64,000 nt of DNA, taken from assembly GCF_000801105.2 (NCBI RefSeq), contig NC_079517.1:4898001-4962000 (forward strand). Direction: 5' to 3'. A program made the position numbers and the translations under genes. The stretch is from Raphanus sativus (lineage: Eukaryota > Streptophyta > Magnoliopsida > Brassicales > Brassicaceae). The notes under the pieces are model-generated. The model was not told where the DNA came from and did no database searches. It saw only the letters and a list, made by a program, of their open reading frames with translations. Positions 18,288 to 29,579 of the stretch are shown here, in pieces (positions within the stretch are counted from its first letter, which is position 1; every line of letters begins with the position of its first letter).

Positions 18288-19096
18288 GCACAGCTCAGTG
18301 GCGGATCCAGACCGACTATTTGACGGGGGCACAAAATTAATTAATAATATTAAATTAATATAGAAAATTATTCATAAAAATTATTAATTGCTAATAACAA
18401 AGGATAAATAACAATAAACTGTTATAACAGCAATAACACTAATTTGTTTCAATTCATAATTAATTTATATTATTATATTTTTACAAATGTTATTAATTAC
18501 ACATTAATTTTACAATAGATAACAATATGTCAGTATCATATATATCTTTAAAAATTAAATTCTAAATTTATTAACTTAATTGCGAATGATTTCTTATTTT
18601 AATATTAATTAGTATTATTCATTTATTATCCATTGTGGATGGTTACTCTTAAAATAAGGAAATATGCTTCAAAGCAAATTTAACTCTAAATATGAAAATA
18701 TAATAGAAAGAAACTATGAAAAACAAATAAAGAAAAGACATTGCTAACAAGGAAAAAGAGAGAGTAATATTAATAATAAAACTTTGTCCAAAAAAAAAAA
18801 ATATTAATAATAAAACAAAAAGTAGGGAAATGCTACTACAATAACTAAAGAAAGATACAATACACTAGTACAGTGTGAAAGTGAAACAACACATTAATTA
18901 ATAATTATACAGCAAAAAAAAAAAAAAGACGCCAAGTAGGAGCTTCGAACGTCTTACATGCTGGAGTTAACTAGAGCGTCTATACCAATTGCTCTATCAG
19001 AGTTAACAGTATAAGGGACACCTAAGTAAAGTTTGTAAAGTAGTTGGGGGCACGTGCCCCCGTACGTGACACTGTAGATCCGCCCCTGGCACAGCT
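18288..19096. mobile_element. Non-autonomous hAT element with 8-bp target duplication
   Basis: The element is 18296-19088 (793 bp). Left end CAGTGGCGGATCCAGA and right end read inward CAGGGGCGGATCTACAG are inverted repeats. GCACAGCT flanks both sides (18288-18295 and 19089-19096), a perfect 8-bp duplication typical of hAT. The interior is AT-rich without a transposase. It sits about 100 bp upstream of the intact carboxypeptidase start codon, so it may affect that promoter. A tRNA-like stretch is near its right end. Confidence 0.85.
18933..19010 (-). other. tRNA-like stretch with A-box and B-box-like motifs inside the hAT element
   Basis: On the minus strand TGATAGAGCAATTGGTATAG resembles the D-arm/A-box of a tRNA gene, and about 40 bases further GTTCGAAGCTC resembles the T-arm/B-box (GTTCGAAxCC). 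No good acceptor stem or clear anticodon arm could be made, so this is not called as a functional tRNA. Confidence 0.4.
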
Positions 19097-19962
19097 CCTT
19101 TTCTTTTTTACCTTAAAGTCTTTTATTTACATGATAGGAATATATCTTTTTAATTGTTTATTACGAGTTCACGTGAATATGTTACAACAAAACAAAAAGA
19201 CCGAATGATATATAATTTTTAATTGCATAAGACAAAATTACTGTTTATGAACTTTTTGGTGAATGACAGATGAGTTTTCCTAGAACTAAAATATGTGACC
19301 ATATGAATAACATGATATTTTAAAAAAATAAGAATAACATGATGATCATTTAAATATGTATCTACTATCTATGAAAGATAATGAAATATAGTTTACAAAA
19401 AAAAAGATAATGAAATATTTTAAACTAATTAATATTTAGAAGCTTTTCTAATTATCAGAGTCAGTCACGGCGCACTATCACACCGAAGCTTCTGAAAGAA
19501 AACATTGACAAGACCGTAAATCAGATGAGAAGCTTCATATGGCATGATAAGAAAAACACTCACATTCGTGACGGTACTACTATATCATATCCTACTGATT
19601 AGCCTCATCCACGATTACATTTTCCCAATTTTATTTCACTATAATTTTTTGTTACAAATGCTACTTTTCAAAAAATCAGTGGAAACGATGGCACAAAAAA
19701 GTCAACAACCTGAAAAATCCCCCAAAATTAACGAATCAGGCATCAAAAACAAACATTAAAGAGAGACGTTCAAAGATTTTTCTATGTTCTATTCCATTGA
19801 TCTCACATTCATATACATTGGACTCTAGGAAGAGTATTACATTATTCTCACCACACAGCTAACATGATAAATCGCAAAACAAGCCAAATAAAAGACGCAC
19901 TGAAATCTTGAGTTTTTCATAGAAACATGCAATATGACTTGATCATTTGTGGTGCTGATTAG
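19097..19962. other. Intergenic between the two carboxypeptidase copies, no gene seen
   Basis: AT-rich. The open frame at 19544-19759 has no recognisable domain. Confidence 0.45.
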
Positions 19963-20035
19963 AAGCGAGTAGAAGGCAACGGGGTGGAAGCGAGAGAGTG
20001 TGAGAATAAGGTGAGGGATTGCGCTGGAGCAAAGA

Positions 20036-20329
20036 GCGGAACCCAGGGCCGGCTTAATACAAACATGGCCCTTGGGCAAGTATTATTTTAAGACCCTATA
20101 GCTAGTTAATTTCTTAGTGTCGACAAAAAGAATAGTTATTTTTAATATTTTTACTCCTTCAACTTTTGAACTCGCACCAGCTTCACAACATATACATAAC
20201 TAACCAAAAATTTTTGTGATCAAATATGCTAATGAAGATAATCAAAACCTCTAAAATTATTGGATTAAGAACGGGCTCTGGGGCGGTCGCACTGACCGCC
20301 CTCCCTATTAAGCCAGCTCTGGCGGAACC
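20036..20329. mobile_element. hAT MITE inserted in a coding exon of the carboxypeptidase pseudogene
   Basis: The element is 20044-20321 (278 bp). Left end CAGGGCCGGCTTAAT and right end read inward CAGAGCTGGCTTAAT match at 13 of 15 positions. GCGGAACC is duplicated at 20036-20043 and 20322-20329, an exact 8-bp target duplication. It splits the exon just after the catalytic-His block, between homologous sequence on both sides. No coding capacity. Confidence 0.9.
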
Positions 20330-21802
20330 TGATGACCAGCTCCTCTAACTGTAGCAAAAATTAGGCCTCCGGCTTAAGTCTCAACCCATCCAGCCACTTC
20401 ACTCTTGTGGAACCATGACCTCCAAGGTGACTCCACCTTAAGTCTCATCTCCCTTAAGCTATACCGCGTAGATGTTACTGGAAGTCTCCCATCCGTATCT
20501 CCGCTATTAACCAAAAGAACCAGTCCTATTAAAACTAATTACCAATTGTTTATAATGACTAGCTATATTTATTTCTATATAACTTATGATATGTTTTTAT
20601 AATGTTAATACCTATAGATCCAAATGCGGAGGCCACCCTTCAAGAGCTTCTTGATGATGGGAATCACGGCGGTCGGAGCTTCAGTCCATTTTATCACCGA
20701 ACTGATTAAACCATGCACAAGGCGCACACATACTTTAAAACCAACCTCAAACATACGAATATTGATAAAACAATTATTAGCATACTAATTTAGTAGAATG
20801 TAAGTAATTTCTCACTGTTAATTGATTGTGAGATAAAATTGTGTATGAAATGAACTTGTAACACTGACCTGCAAGCTGTGTACGGGTAAGGTATGTTTGT
20901 GACGTTTGCCTGAAGTGCGGTCTGCACATCTTTCCTATTGAAATATTTCTCAGCATACAGTGGTGTGCACGGGTCGTACCCATAAAGGCAACCTATCCCA
21001 GATATTCTGACCATTCAAAACCATTATAATTTCATCAATGATTGATAGAAACTAATAAAATCAAATTATAAGAAGGTTAATGTTACGTACTTGTGAAGTG
21101 AGGAGATTATGAGACATAACACGCGTATGTTTTTTAGAGGATGACGAGGAGGAGAGGCAAATGGGAGTGTAGATGATGTATATATTGATTGCGGCTTAAG
21201 CTGTAAACCCTGTAAAACTTTTGTTGCATTGTGCCGTTCCGTCTGGGGTTAGTTTATCTCCAAAACGGCACGAGTCGTGAACGTGTTTATGAACGTCGTC
21301 CGATATTAAAGCGTGGCTCCACGCGTAGTCAACTATGCCTGCAGCGTCTGTGGGTTCATTGAGTACGGGATTTCTAGTCTGCAGCAGTCAACAACCAAAG
21401 TCCAGTTGGTTTTCCTTAAAGATGTTCATTTCAATATACGTTTACTTGTATATCAAGAAACGTTGTTTTCTTGTTCCGAAAGCAACTGTTGTCCGTAATA
21501 CATATATAGTGTCATACCATGATGCCCTTCAGATTGATGCGAGAGTCTCTTGCAACCTTCTTGTTCCTGTCATAAATGACCTCCGCAAGCTGAGGAACAT
21601 AGTGACCTAAGAAAACAAAAATCGCTACTCAGTCTTATGTGTGTATATATATAGACATACACATGCATGCATGGAATGAATAGGTAGATAGATAGAGTGA
21701 AAGCAACGATAAACATCTCAACCAAAAGATTATGAAACCACATTTGGGACCTGTTAGCTCAACCAAGGACTTTTAGGAAATTCTCGTTTGGGATCTGTTT
21801 GT

Positions 21803-22118
21803 TAAACTAGATGAGTTTTCAACCTAAAATCAATTGGTGATAAAAGAAGTGGTCTATCTATTTTATTTATTGCTTAAGATCATTTCCAACTTCCGATATG
21901 TGACATTTATTCCTAATATGACCCTTTGAAATGATGACCCTTTGAAAGTTAATCTTGGAATGTTTGGGCAATGAGCCAATGATCAATAGGCCGACTTTGG
22001 GCTGGATCGATAATTGATTGAGTTAAATTGTTTGAATTGGACTCTGATATTATGTTAAATTAGATGAGTTTTCAACATAAAACCAATTAGTGGAGAAATG
22101 GTCCATTTATCTCTACAA
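21803..22118. repeat. Imperfect direct repeat in an intron of the pseudogene
   Basis: A stretch of about 65 bp beginning GTTAAACTAGATGAGTTTTC near 21803 recurs near 22052 as GTTAAATTAGATGAGTTTTC, each followed by a related CAATT/AGTGG segment. Probably a fragment of a dispersed repeat; no ends identified. Confidence 0.4.
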
Positions 22119-22927
22119 ATGATAGAAAATATTATTCTTTCAAAAGACAAAGCTCTTTATTAATCAAATTAAAAAAAAAAACTGAATACGACTTTAAAAT
22201 CTAAAAACTATATAAAAGAATATCATAAAAAATATTCTAAATATTTATCCGCATCAAGATCTATTATCCAAACTCTACTTGAAAGTCCTTGAAGACCAAA
22301 ATATAACATTTTACAATACCACACTTAAAAGATAAACCATGTCAAACCAAATTGAACTAACTTTGGACTTTTGATTCGTTGTTTATGTATTTTACCTGCA
22401 TAACTCTGTCCAGTGATGTAAAACTCGTTTGATCGAAACTCGGGGAATTTCTTGAACCAGTTGATCAAAAACACAAAAGAATCCTGTGCGGTAACTTGAT
22501 CTCCTAGGTTTTGAAGATCAGTTGAGTTATTGCTGTTCGAAAACCCAACGCCTACCGATGCTTCCAAGAACAAGATATTGGCCTCTGCACAAACATTTGA
22601 TTTATTAAAAAATTAGTACTAGAACTAATATATATTATCTGTATACATAAATGTATTCATTATCTTTAAATGTAAATTTCATTGTTATAAATAGTTCGTT
22701 GTACCTTTGTTCCAAGAGAATTTATTGAAGGTGAGGTTGCCACCTTTGGAATGGACCAGAAACGGGCCTTGTGCTTGCGCAGCACCACTAGCGATCGATG
22801 AGCAACCAGGTCCTGCAAAATCTCAATAAGTACTGATGATCAACAGTTTAAATCGTTAAACTAGATGAACAAGTCTGATTTTTGTTAAATTATTATTATT
22901 TCTATAACTTTTATAGAAAAGGGGTGT

Positions 22928-23843
22928 TTAGACCATCAATATCGGTGTCCTTAGCAATGTTCCTAAGTGATTTTGGGCTCAAATTTAAATAAAAAAGGCC
23001 GATAATTATAAGTACGAGTTCGATTGTCCTAAACTAAGAACTTTTTTGTGGCGTCTTTGATGCCACGCGTCAGAATGGGAGATATCACAAAGTTTCTTCT
23101 ACGCCTTCGACGAAGCAAGCTTACTCTCTCTCGTGATCTCTCCTGATAATCTGGGTTTTGTAATGGAGAGAAGAAACTGGCTTGGGCTTTGTCGAATTGG
23201 AGCCCTTCCAATTTTAGGTTTTTACCAGATTGGAGGAGATTGAAGCTACAATTTCGAAGAGAGGAAACGTATGGAGGGAGAGATTTGGAGACGATCGTCG
23301 GTGGCGAGTGGGAGAATAGATGATTACGGTGGCGGTGGTGACGGAGATGCGGCGGCGAAGTTTGGTGGAGAAGGGACGAGCGGGAGGAGAAGAAAAAAGG
23401 GACGTGGTCTAAGAAGGAAGACGTTATGCTGAGCGAGCGTGGAGAAGTTCGGACCGAGGAACTGGAGCGTGATGGAGTGGAATATTCCTGGTCGGTCGGA
23501 AAAGTCGTGATCGTTGAGGTTAGTTTGATATGTTCTCTCTCGTGTTCTGTCTCAGTTTTGCAAATAACAAAGAGATTTTAGCTTAAAGTTTTAATTTTCT
23601 TTGCGTGATTGAGCAGTGAATTATGCTGAAGAAGAGATCAAGAAGCAAGCAAGCTTCGTTAATGGCGGATAATTCTGGTCTAATATGTTATAGTTATTTA
23701 AAAAAAAATTACCTAAGGACTAACCAAAGTTCCACCAATATTCACTAATCTCATTAAAATCCCTAAACAAAGTCCTAAACTACAAAAACTAATAAAAAAC
23801 ACTAGGGACTTGGGCAAAAGTCCCACTGATATTGATGCTCTTA
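22928..23843. mobile_element. TTA-flanked non-autonomous DNA transposon (element 1)
   Basis: The element is 22931-23840 (910 bp), flanked by TTA at 22928-22930 and 23841-23843. Left end GACCATCAATATCGGTG and right end read inward GAGCATCAATATCAGTG are inverted repeats. A 3-bp TTA duplication is typical of PIF/Harbinger elements. The middle (about 23040-23640) is GC-richer and codon-like, including an ATG at 23271 opening a short frame that ends near 23429; this looks like captured genic sequence, but I do not recognise the source. It lies in intron 1 of the carboxypeptidase pseudogene. Confidence 0.7.
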
Positions 23844-24027
23844 GACCATTATTATCGGTGTCCTTATGCTGAGTTCTAAGCATTATTGGGCCAAAAAATA
23901 AATCAAAAAGGCTAATATTACAGAGGGACGTCCTTAACTAAGAAGTTTTCGCGTTGGTCCTTATGCCACCTGGCCGGATGCAATTGGGTGTTAATTAGAA
24001 AGGAGAGAGAGAGAGACGCAACGAAGG

Positions 24028-24254
24028 CGAGAACACCTTGTGCTTCTCCTCGATGAACTTCTGAATCGCGTATTGGTTAGCTCCAGTTCTCTCCTTCAAC
24101 AATACAATCGCATCCTTGATCATCTTCTTTGGCTTCACTTTTTAGCTTTCTTCGTCGTCTTGCCTCCCTTCGCAGCAGGCTCCGTCGTAACTGTCGTGTT
24201 GATTCCGTCCACGGGAGGAGGGATATTCTCTTGATCGACCGCTGGACTCGTCAT
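24028..24254 (-). pseudogene. Captured 5' fragment of a linker histone H1 gene
   Basis: From the ATG at 24254 the minus strand reads an acidic/Pro start, then EPAAKGGKTTKKAKK, a stop, and in another frame MIKDAIVLLKERTGANQYAI followed by QKFIEEKHK. The latter is the start of the winged-helix globular domain of plant histone H1 (family MIKDAIVxLKERTGSSQYAI). The frame change between tail and globular domain and the truncation after EKHK show it cannot make H1. It lies within transposon element 2, antisense to the ADA2 fragment. Confidence 0.8.
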
Positions 24255-24529
24255 CTGAAACCGTAAACGTAAGCTTTTAAGAGAATATGAGAAGTTATTA
24301 TGAGAATGGGTGATGTGATCGTATCATCGGAAACGTCCGATTTATATATTGACTCAATGATTCAAAGGTTTGATCTCGAATTGACTCAATGATTCAATTT
24401 ATTGGTTTAATTTTTCTAGCTAGGAAAAACTGTGTAAAATTGATCCCTTTAGGCTCAAATCTCTGGTAGTGTTGTTTGTTTGTTAGTGTTGAATGAATCT
24501 TATCTAAACCCTTTTTGTGTGTGTGACAG

Positions 24530-25113
24530 GACAATTTGTCTTTTCCGCTTGTTTCTTGTGATTGGAATGCGGATGAAGAGATACTCCTTCTTGAGGTAAA
24601 ATCATTCACTCAAACGTTTCTATCACCTAACGTATTTTGGTTTTGACTCTTGGGAGGTTTGGCTATTGTTTTTTTTTCTAGGCAATTGTGACATATGGGT
24701 TTGGGAATTGGAAAGAAGTTGTGAACTATGTTGGCAGTAAGACGCAGGCTGAGTGTATTGATTACTTCAACTCTGCTTGCATGCAGTCACCTTGCTTTCC
24801 CCTTCCGGTAAGAACACACATGATCTCCAGATATATTGACATTTGTCTCGTTTATTTTTATTTTTTACTAAAGCTCTTGGCTGTGTAGGACTTGTCTCGT
24901 ACAAATGGAAAGAGCAAAGATGAGCGTCTTGCTAAGAGTAAAGAGCACGTTGTGAAAATAGGTCTGCTTGATGATTTTGGAACTCTCGTATATTATTAAC
25001 CTTGAAAGAAGAAACTGAGAGCTCATTCTTTTTGTTTGTTTGTTACAGAAACAACTGCACTTTTGATGAACCTATCTCCAAAAGAAGAGCTGCCAATGTC
25101 AGCTGAAATCAAG
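24530..25113 (+). pseudogene. Captured internal fragment of a transcriptional adaptor ADA2 gene
   Basis: Successive exon-like pieces read DWNADEEILLLE, then TYGFGNWKEVVNYVGSKTQA with ECIDYFNSACMQSPCFPLP, then DLSRTNGKSKDERLAKSKE, then LLMNLSPKEELPMSAEIK. This is the SANT/Myb domain of plant ADA2 (SAGA complex subunit) plus following residues. The pieces are separated by sequences with GT and AG borders at positions expected for introns (donors near 24597, 24809 and 24961), so the source was genomic DNA, not mRNA. The ZZ finger, SWIRM domain and start codon are missing. Confidence 0.85.
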
Positions 25114-26027
25114 TATGTAACAACCAGTGTCCCGTGTGCTATATTCCCCTGCCTCGACTTGATGCTCTCGCTGCAAATCGGTTCTTTATTGGTATGCATA
25201 TATCCTATTACAAGTCTTTTTGATATTCAGATTGTATGGTCATGAAGCTATGATTTTGCATTTCATTATCTGATGAATTGGAGTAGTTAGAAGGGAAGAA
25301 TGAGTTGTAGTTTTGTTAACAATAAGAGTTGGATGAGATGAAGAATAGATTTTTTGGTTTTTGTTTTTTTTTTGTTCCAACTTTGTAATTTTATTATGTT
25401 TTCAATTTTAATGTTATATGTTTTATTAAAAACTTATCTTTTATATATAGTTACTTATTAAAAAAAAATTATTTTGCTAAGAGACAACAAAAGTCCTACC
25501 AATAATCCATATTTTTGGAATTGTCCTTAGCTTTGTCTCTTAAGGAAAAAAATAGTAATAAAATAAGTTAAGGACTAAAATTTAGTCCTACCAATAATGT
25601 TGCTCTTAGATGATTCAAATTTTTGAGTCTTTTGTCGTCTTTCTTTTTGTAAATGATTATATAAAGCAGATAGTTATTTGTCGAAATGCGTGACTATGGA
25701 GCTTTTGACCCAGTGATGGTAGGAACATTGAAATTTACGATAAGTGTGACGATACACATACGTACGTATGTAGAGAGAGAGAGAGACTGACCTCCGTTGA
25801 GCCAGAGGACTTAGAGGACGGCGAGAGGGGTTTTGTTGAGCTTCGAAGAACCAATAGAAAAGTGACTTCTGCTTCTGCTGAGGCCCGAGATTAACGTAAC
25901 CGGCGTAATGTCTGAAGTTAGCCGGTGGTTGACCCGGTAAACTGGTAACCAGGTCATCCTCCTTCTTACCACAGGCTAACGCCGGCAACACCAGAAAGCA
26001 CAGCAGCCAGAGTGCGTTCTTCTCCAT

Positions 26028-27308
26028 TGTCACACGCTAGCTCTTGCCTCTCTGTTTACAGATCTTCTATATACAGTAAAGAATAAATCGAGGCCCGACG
26101 CCTTTTTATAATGTGGTTATCATATAACCTTAGTCTCACACGATCATCTTTTCTTCTTTTGACACATCACGAGCGTCGCGGTTGCAGTAACTAGCAAATG
26201 TAATTGATTGAGTGGTGCTGTTGTTATTTGAACTTTCTGAATAGATCTTTCAACGATCGGCGTTTCCAGACATTAATTTATTACTTCTCATTTAAAATTC
26301 TTTTATAGGTTTCGAAACATTGAATCTCACAGTGGCAATTTCTGTTGCTACTATTTCAGATATCAACAATCTTCTGAGCCCGAATATATTAAAGAGACCC
26401 AAACGTTTCTAGCCCAAAATGGGATGAAATGGATCTCTAAATAGGTACAGCCGCACCCCGCACAGGTAAAGAACAAAGAATAATACTAGAATCAAAAATC
26501 TCGACATATTTTATTGGATAAAATTGAATTGGTCATCGAGAAAAAGCTAAATGAAGAAGTGCGACGTAGAAGTTAGGAACGTGATCACTACGATACTTAT
26601 TTTTCTTCCTTTCAACTTTACTTTGGTTTTATTAATTTTATCTTTGTGTTTCATTAAACTAATCCTTTCCATCAGGATGAATCTTTTCATCCTGATCTAT
26701 CTACCGTATTGAATAATGTGATTCGTTATTGGACACACGGTTTTGTTCATACATCTGAATTCATGATGTAATCGGACAGGTTTGCTTTGTCACTATTTTT
26801 TTTGAATATTCCAACAACAAATCTAATTTAACATGTACTATACTTTTATAGTCTTATCTTGTAAAAATATCCGTTACATTTAGAAAATATCAAAAAGTGG
26901 GAATATTTCTTTTTTACTTGCTTAACCATTTTTCATGCTGGATAAAGACATTACACATATTTTCCTTTTGGTTTTAACATGTGTTCTTAAGTTATTTTTA
27001 ACTGTTTTCATTTTCTTGTATTTTACTTAGCAATTTATTTGTTACTTATCTTTTTATTTCTACCCTATCTTCTGGAAATTTCCATAATATATTTTTCCGA
27101 TACTCATGCACCTCACTTGACAAAAATAAATATCAGTCAATTTTTTTCAAAGTAATAGTTTATGTCACCCTGATTCGAAACTGTGTCAATAGTAATGACT
27201 TATTATTTTAATTGAAATAAGAAAATAGGATAAAACCCAACCGCTCCGAGCGATATTTCAAAGTCTTCGCACGAATGCACAGTTTCTCTTTCCCTCAATT
27301 CGACTTCA
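26028..27308. other. Intergenic, no gene seen
   Basis: AT-rich. In the Arabidopsis order as I recall it, a cytochrome P450 gene (CYP86B2, At5g08250) would lie here; no P450 motif such as the FxxGxRxCxG heme loop is visible on either strand. Confidence 0.5.
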
Positions 27309-28249
27309 ATGGCCAGAACCGATAAGAGAGCCCGAGAAAGAAACGGCTCTTCTTCGTATTTTCTAGGATGTTTCGGATTTTCTCGGGAAAAATACTCAGA
27401 CAAGGGGATGGTTGAGACGGACAAGGGTGGTGAAAGGAAGATGAAGAAGAAGAAGAAGAGCAAGAAGCCAAGTCGGTGGTTTTTATGTTCTAAGTTTCGC
27501 TTCAAGAACGGCGAGATCAAACCGGCGCCGATAGAGGAAACAGAGAAACCGACTTCGAGCGTAGAAGATAAAACTGATAAGAAGAAACCCGTTCTGCTGA
27601 TAAGTCGTATGACTGATCGTAAGAATATTCCGGCTGATGAAAAGACCGCCGTGAATCATGAAACAAGAGAGGTAAAAACAAAAGTCTTTGATGTCGATTT
27701 TTGTACTTATGATTTTTGAAACGTTAAAAACATTTGACAGTAACTCGATTTATGATTTGAGTCCTATTTTTTTTTTGGTTGAAAATTTTATTCGTATCGT
27801 TCGTTTGCTTATTTATTCAGACAAAACCGAAGGACTTACAAGTCGTAACGACCGACCGATCAAAACCCACTGAACCGTTGCCTTCCTCGAGAGGAGACAC
27901 GTGTCCTGCACGTATATCCAACTCAGCCCGTTACGGGAAACCGAAGATGAAACCGTCTCGGGAGAAAGGCGGGTCACGGGTCGAAAAGTTTGATCCGGTG
28001 ATTGGTATTTCAGTCATTGTATTGACGCTGGTGATTATGTTAGTTTGGGGTCGACTCTGTGCGATTCTATGTACATCCGCTTGGTGTTATTTTCTACCTC
28101 GTCTCAGAGACGCGGCCGCGTTAGCAAAACGCAAACGCAGCGGTAGCGACGGTTCCGTGTGTGCGCCGGATTTGAATTCAGAGTCGTATAAAAGAAAAGT
28201 CGTTATGGACGGGTTTCTTGGCCGGCAAAATCGCGTTTCATTGTCGTGA
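27309..28249 (+). CDS. Uncharacterised protein with a C-terminal membrane segment
   Basis: Two exons, 27309-27671 and 27821-28249, give 263 residues. The N-terminal half is very basic and low in complexity (a MKKKKKSKK run, many Lys/Arg/Ser/Thr). A hydrophobic stretch near residues 185-215 ([20 protein letters not shown], then [13 protein letters not shown]) is a membrane span, followed by a short basic tail. No catalytic motif is visible. Position fits the gene I recall as At5g08240, which has a paralogue near HUA2 (At5g23160). The start is the first ATG of the frame; GT/AG splice sites join whole codons. Function unknown. Confidence 0.75.
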
Positions 28250-29579
28250 CGATTTCTTTTATATTATAATTGGTTTTGTCAAATATTATTATTTTTTTGT
28301 TTTTTTCTAAAGATGGATAAACAGTGTCTTCGTTTAATAACGATGATTGATCGACTGTGAAATGGATACATTAAATGGATAGTATATTATCTGTGGTCTT
28401 TTTGGAAGTCAATATTATCTAAGCCTACAATCTGGTCATCTCAAAAATTCCAATGCATCTACAGTAATAACAATAATGTTTGATCGCACTTATTAAACTA
28501 CAAGAAATATTTAGTCCGCAAATAGCGTTGTTTGCTTTTATATTTGTTATTGGTTCATTTGGTCGGTGGTGCCCACGTTTTTTCAGTTCTTTGAAAATAT
28601 GTGAGAATTTTGTGACAGTGACATAGCCAGACATAGTATAAACATTTATGTGACCAGAGTCTTTGCTGTATTTTTTTTGTTCGTTTGCCTCAACATACTT
28701 CTTTATCTTGTCATCTTGATCATGTTTGCAACAATAATCAGTTTCTGAACATCATATCCTTACCGGCTTAGATGGGAGACAGGCTATAGAGGTGCCATCA
28801 GACAGTCATGGCCCAAAGCAGATGAAACATCTGGTTCCGGCTGCCATTACAACGGATGTTTAACCGCTAGTAGTGATTTGTCTTCAGTCTACTGGTCAAA
28901 TATATATATATTTGTAAGAAGTTTAATCAAATCATACTTTGAACGCAAATTACTTTTGACACATTCGAAGCCGGCACTCCTATAGATTTATACATGGAGA
29001 TAAAAGTTTTGATCTTATATATGTATTTTATATTTAAAACCAAAGATTTGAGATAAATTGGATAATCTCTTTTTAATATAGAGAATTTCATTAGATAGTC
29101 TTTAATTCCTTATTAGTTTGTTTTTATAAAATAGACTAAAAAGAGGAAACTAACTAAAAGAAGTTTTATCAAAGGTATAAATATGCATTTATATTCTTAA
29201 TGTTAATTAATTTAGATTTAAGGGTTTATAATTAAGAGGTGGAGTTTTGAGGATGAATTCAATTTTTAAAAACAAAAGTCAATCTTAAAATTTTCAAAAT
29301 AAAATAGTTATTTTGGTTTTTTTTTATTTTTGTAGGTTATTTTTGCGATAAAAAATTAAAAAGGCTATTTCAGAAAATTACCCTTTTTATATATGTATAT
29401 TTTGTTTTCATTGTAAAATTTATATTCTTAGCAATATGAAAATAAAAAAATAAAAATGCAGTAAAAGAAATTAAAAAAAGAGTACAGATATCCGGCGGAA
29501 AATGCACAAGCTACTAGTCAGCGTCTCCTGCTTCTTCTTCCTCTCTTTCTTTCAGGCGTAACCCTAGAAAATTGGAGCC
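28250..29579. other. Intergenic, no gene seen
   Basis: 3' flank of the membrane protein gene and promoter of CLPP2. AT-rich; short dispersed-repeat-like pieces around 29220-29400 without definable ends. Confidence 0.45.

Larger units (their letters stand above)
23841..25608. mobile_element. TTA-flanked transposon carrying histone H1 and ADA2 gene fragments (element 2)
   Basis: The element is 23844-25605 (1,762 bp). Left end GACCATTATTATCGGTG is nearly the same as that of element 1; the right end read inward is GAGCAACATTATTGGTAGGA. TTA flanks it at 23841-23843 (shared with element 1) and 25606-25608. Subterminal sequences also resemble element 1. The interior holds a piece of a histone H1 gene on the minus strand and a multi-exon piece of an ADA2 gene on the plus strand. 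No transposase is present, so it is a non-autonomous, gene-capturing (Pack-type) element. Confidence 0.75.
19963..26027 (-). pseudogene. Tandem copy of the SCPL35-type carboxypeptidase, broken
   Basis: All eight exons of the neighbouring intact gene are recognisable in the same order: about 26027-25797, 22813-22703, 22588-22395, 21606-21519, 21379-21085, 21012-20872, 20702-20612 and 20510-19963. Damage includes an extra base near 25810 in exon 1, shifting the frame just before the WLNGG block; a TAA at 21196-21198 where the intact copy has Tyr; a TAA at 20374-20376 where the intact copy has Tyr in WVETYAGG; and a 278-bp hAT MITE inside the last exon. The catalytic motif reads GQSYAG instead of GESYAG. 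Signal peptide start (MEKNALWLL) and some splice sites survive. Intron 1 is filled by two other transposons. A tandem duplication followed by decay is the straightforward reading. Confidence 0.9.

Noticed and set aside
18933..19010. Functional tRNA gene
   Set aside because: Only A-box and B-box resemblance; no acceptor stem or clear anticodon arm, unlike the tRNA-Ala at 42926.
24040..24234. Plus-strand frame of 64 codons
   Set aside because: It is the complement of the captured histone H1 fragment; the H1 similarity is on the minus strand.
27203..27520. Antisense frame over the start of the membrane-protein gene
   Set aside because: Shadow of the sense exon 1, whose splice phase and C-terminal membrane segment support the plus strand.
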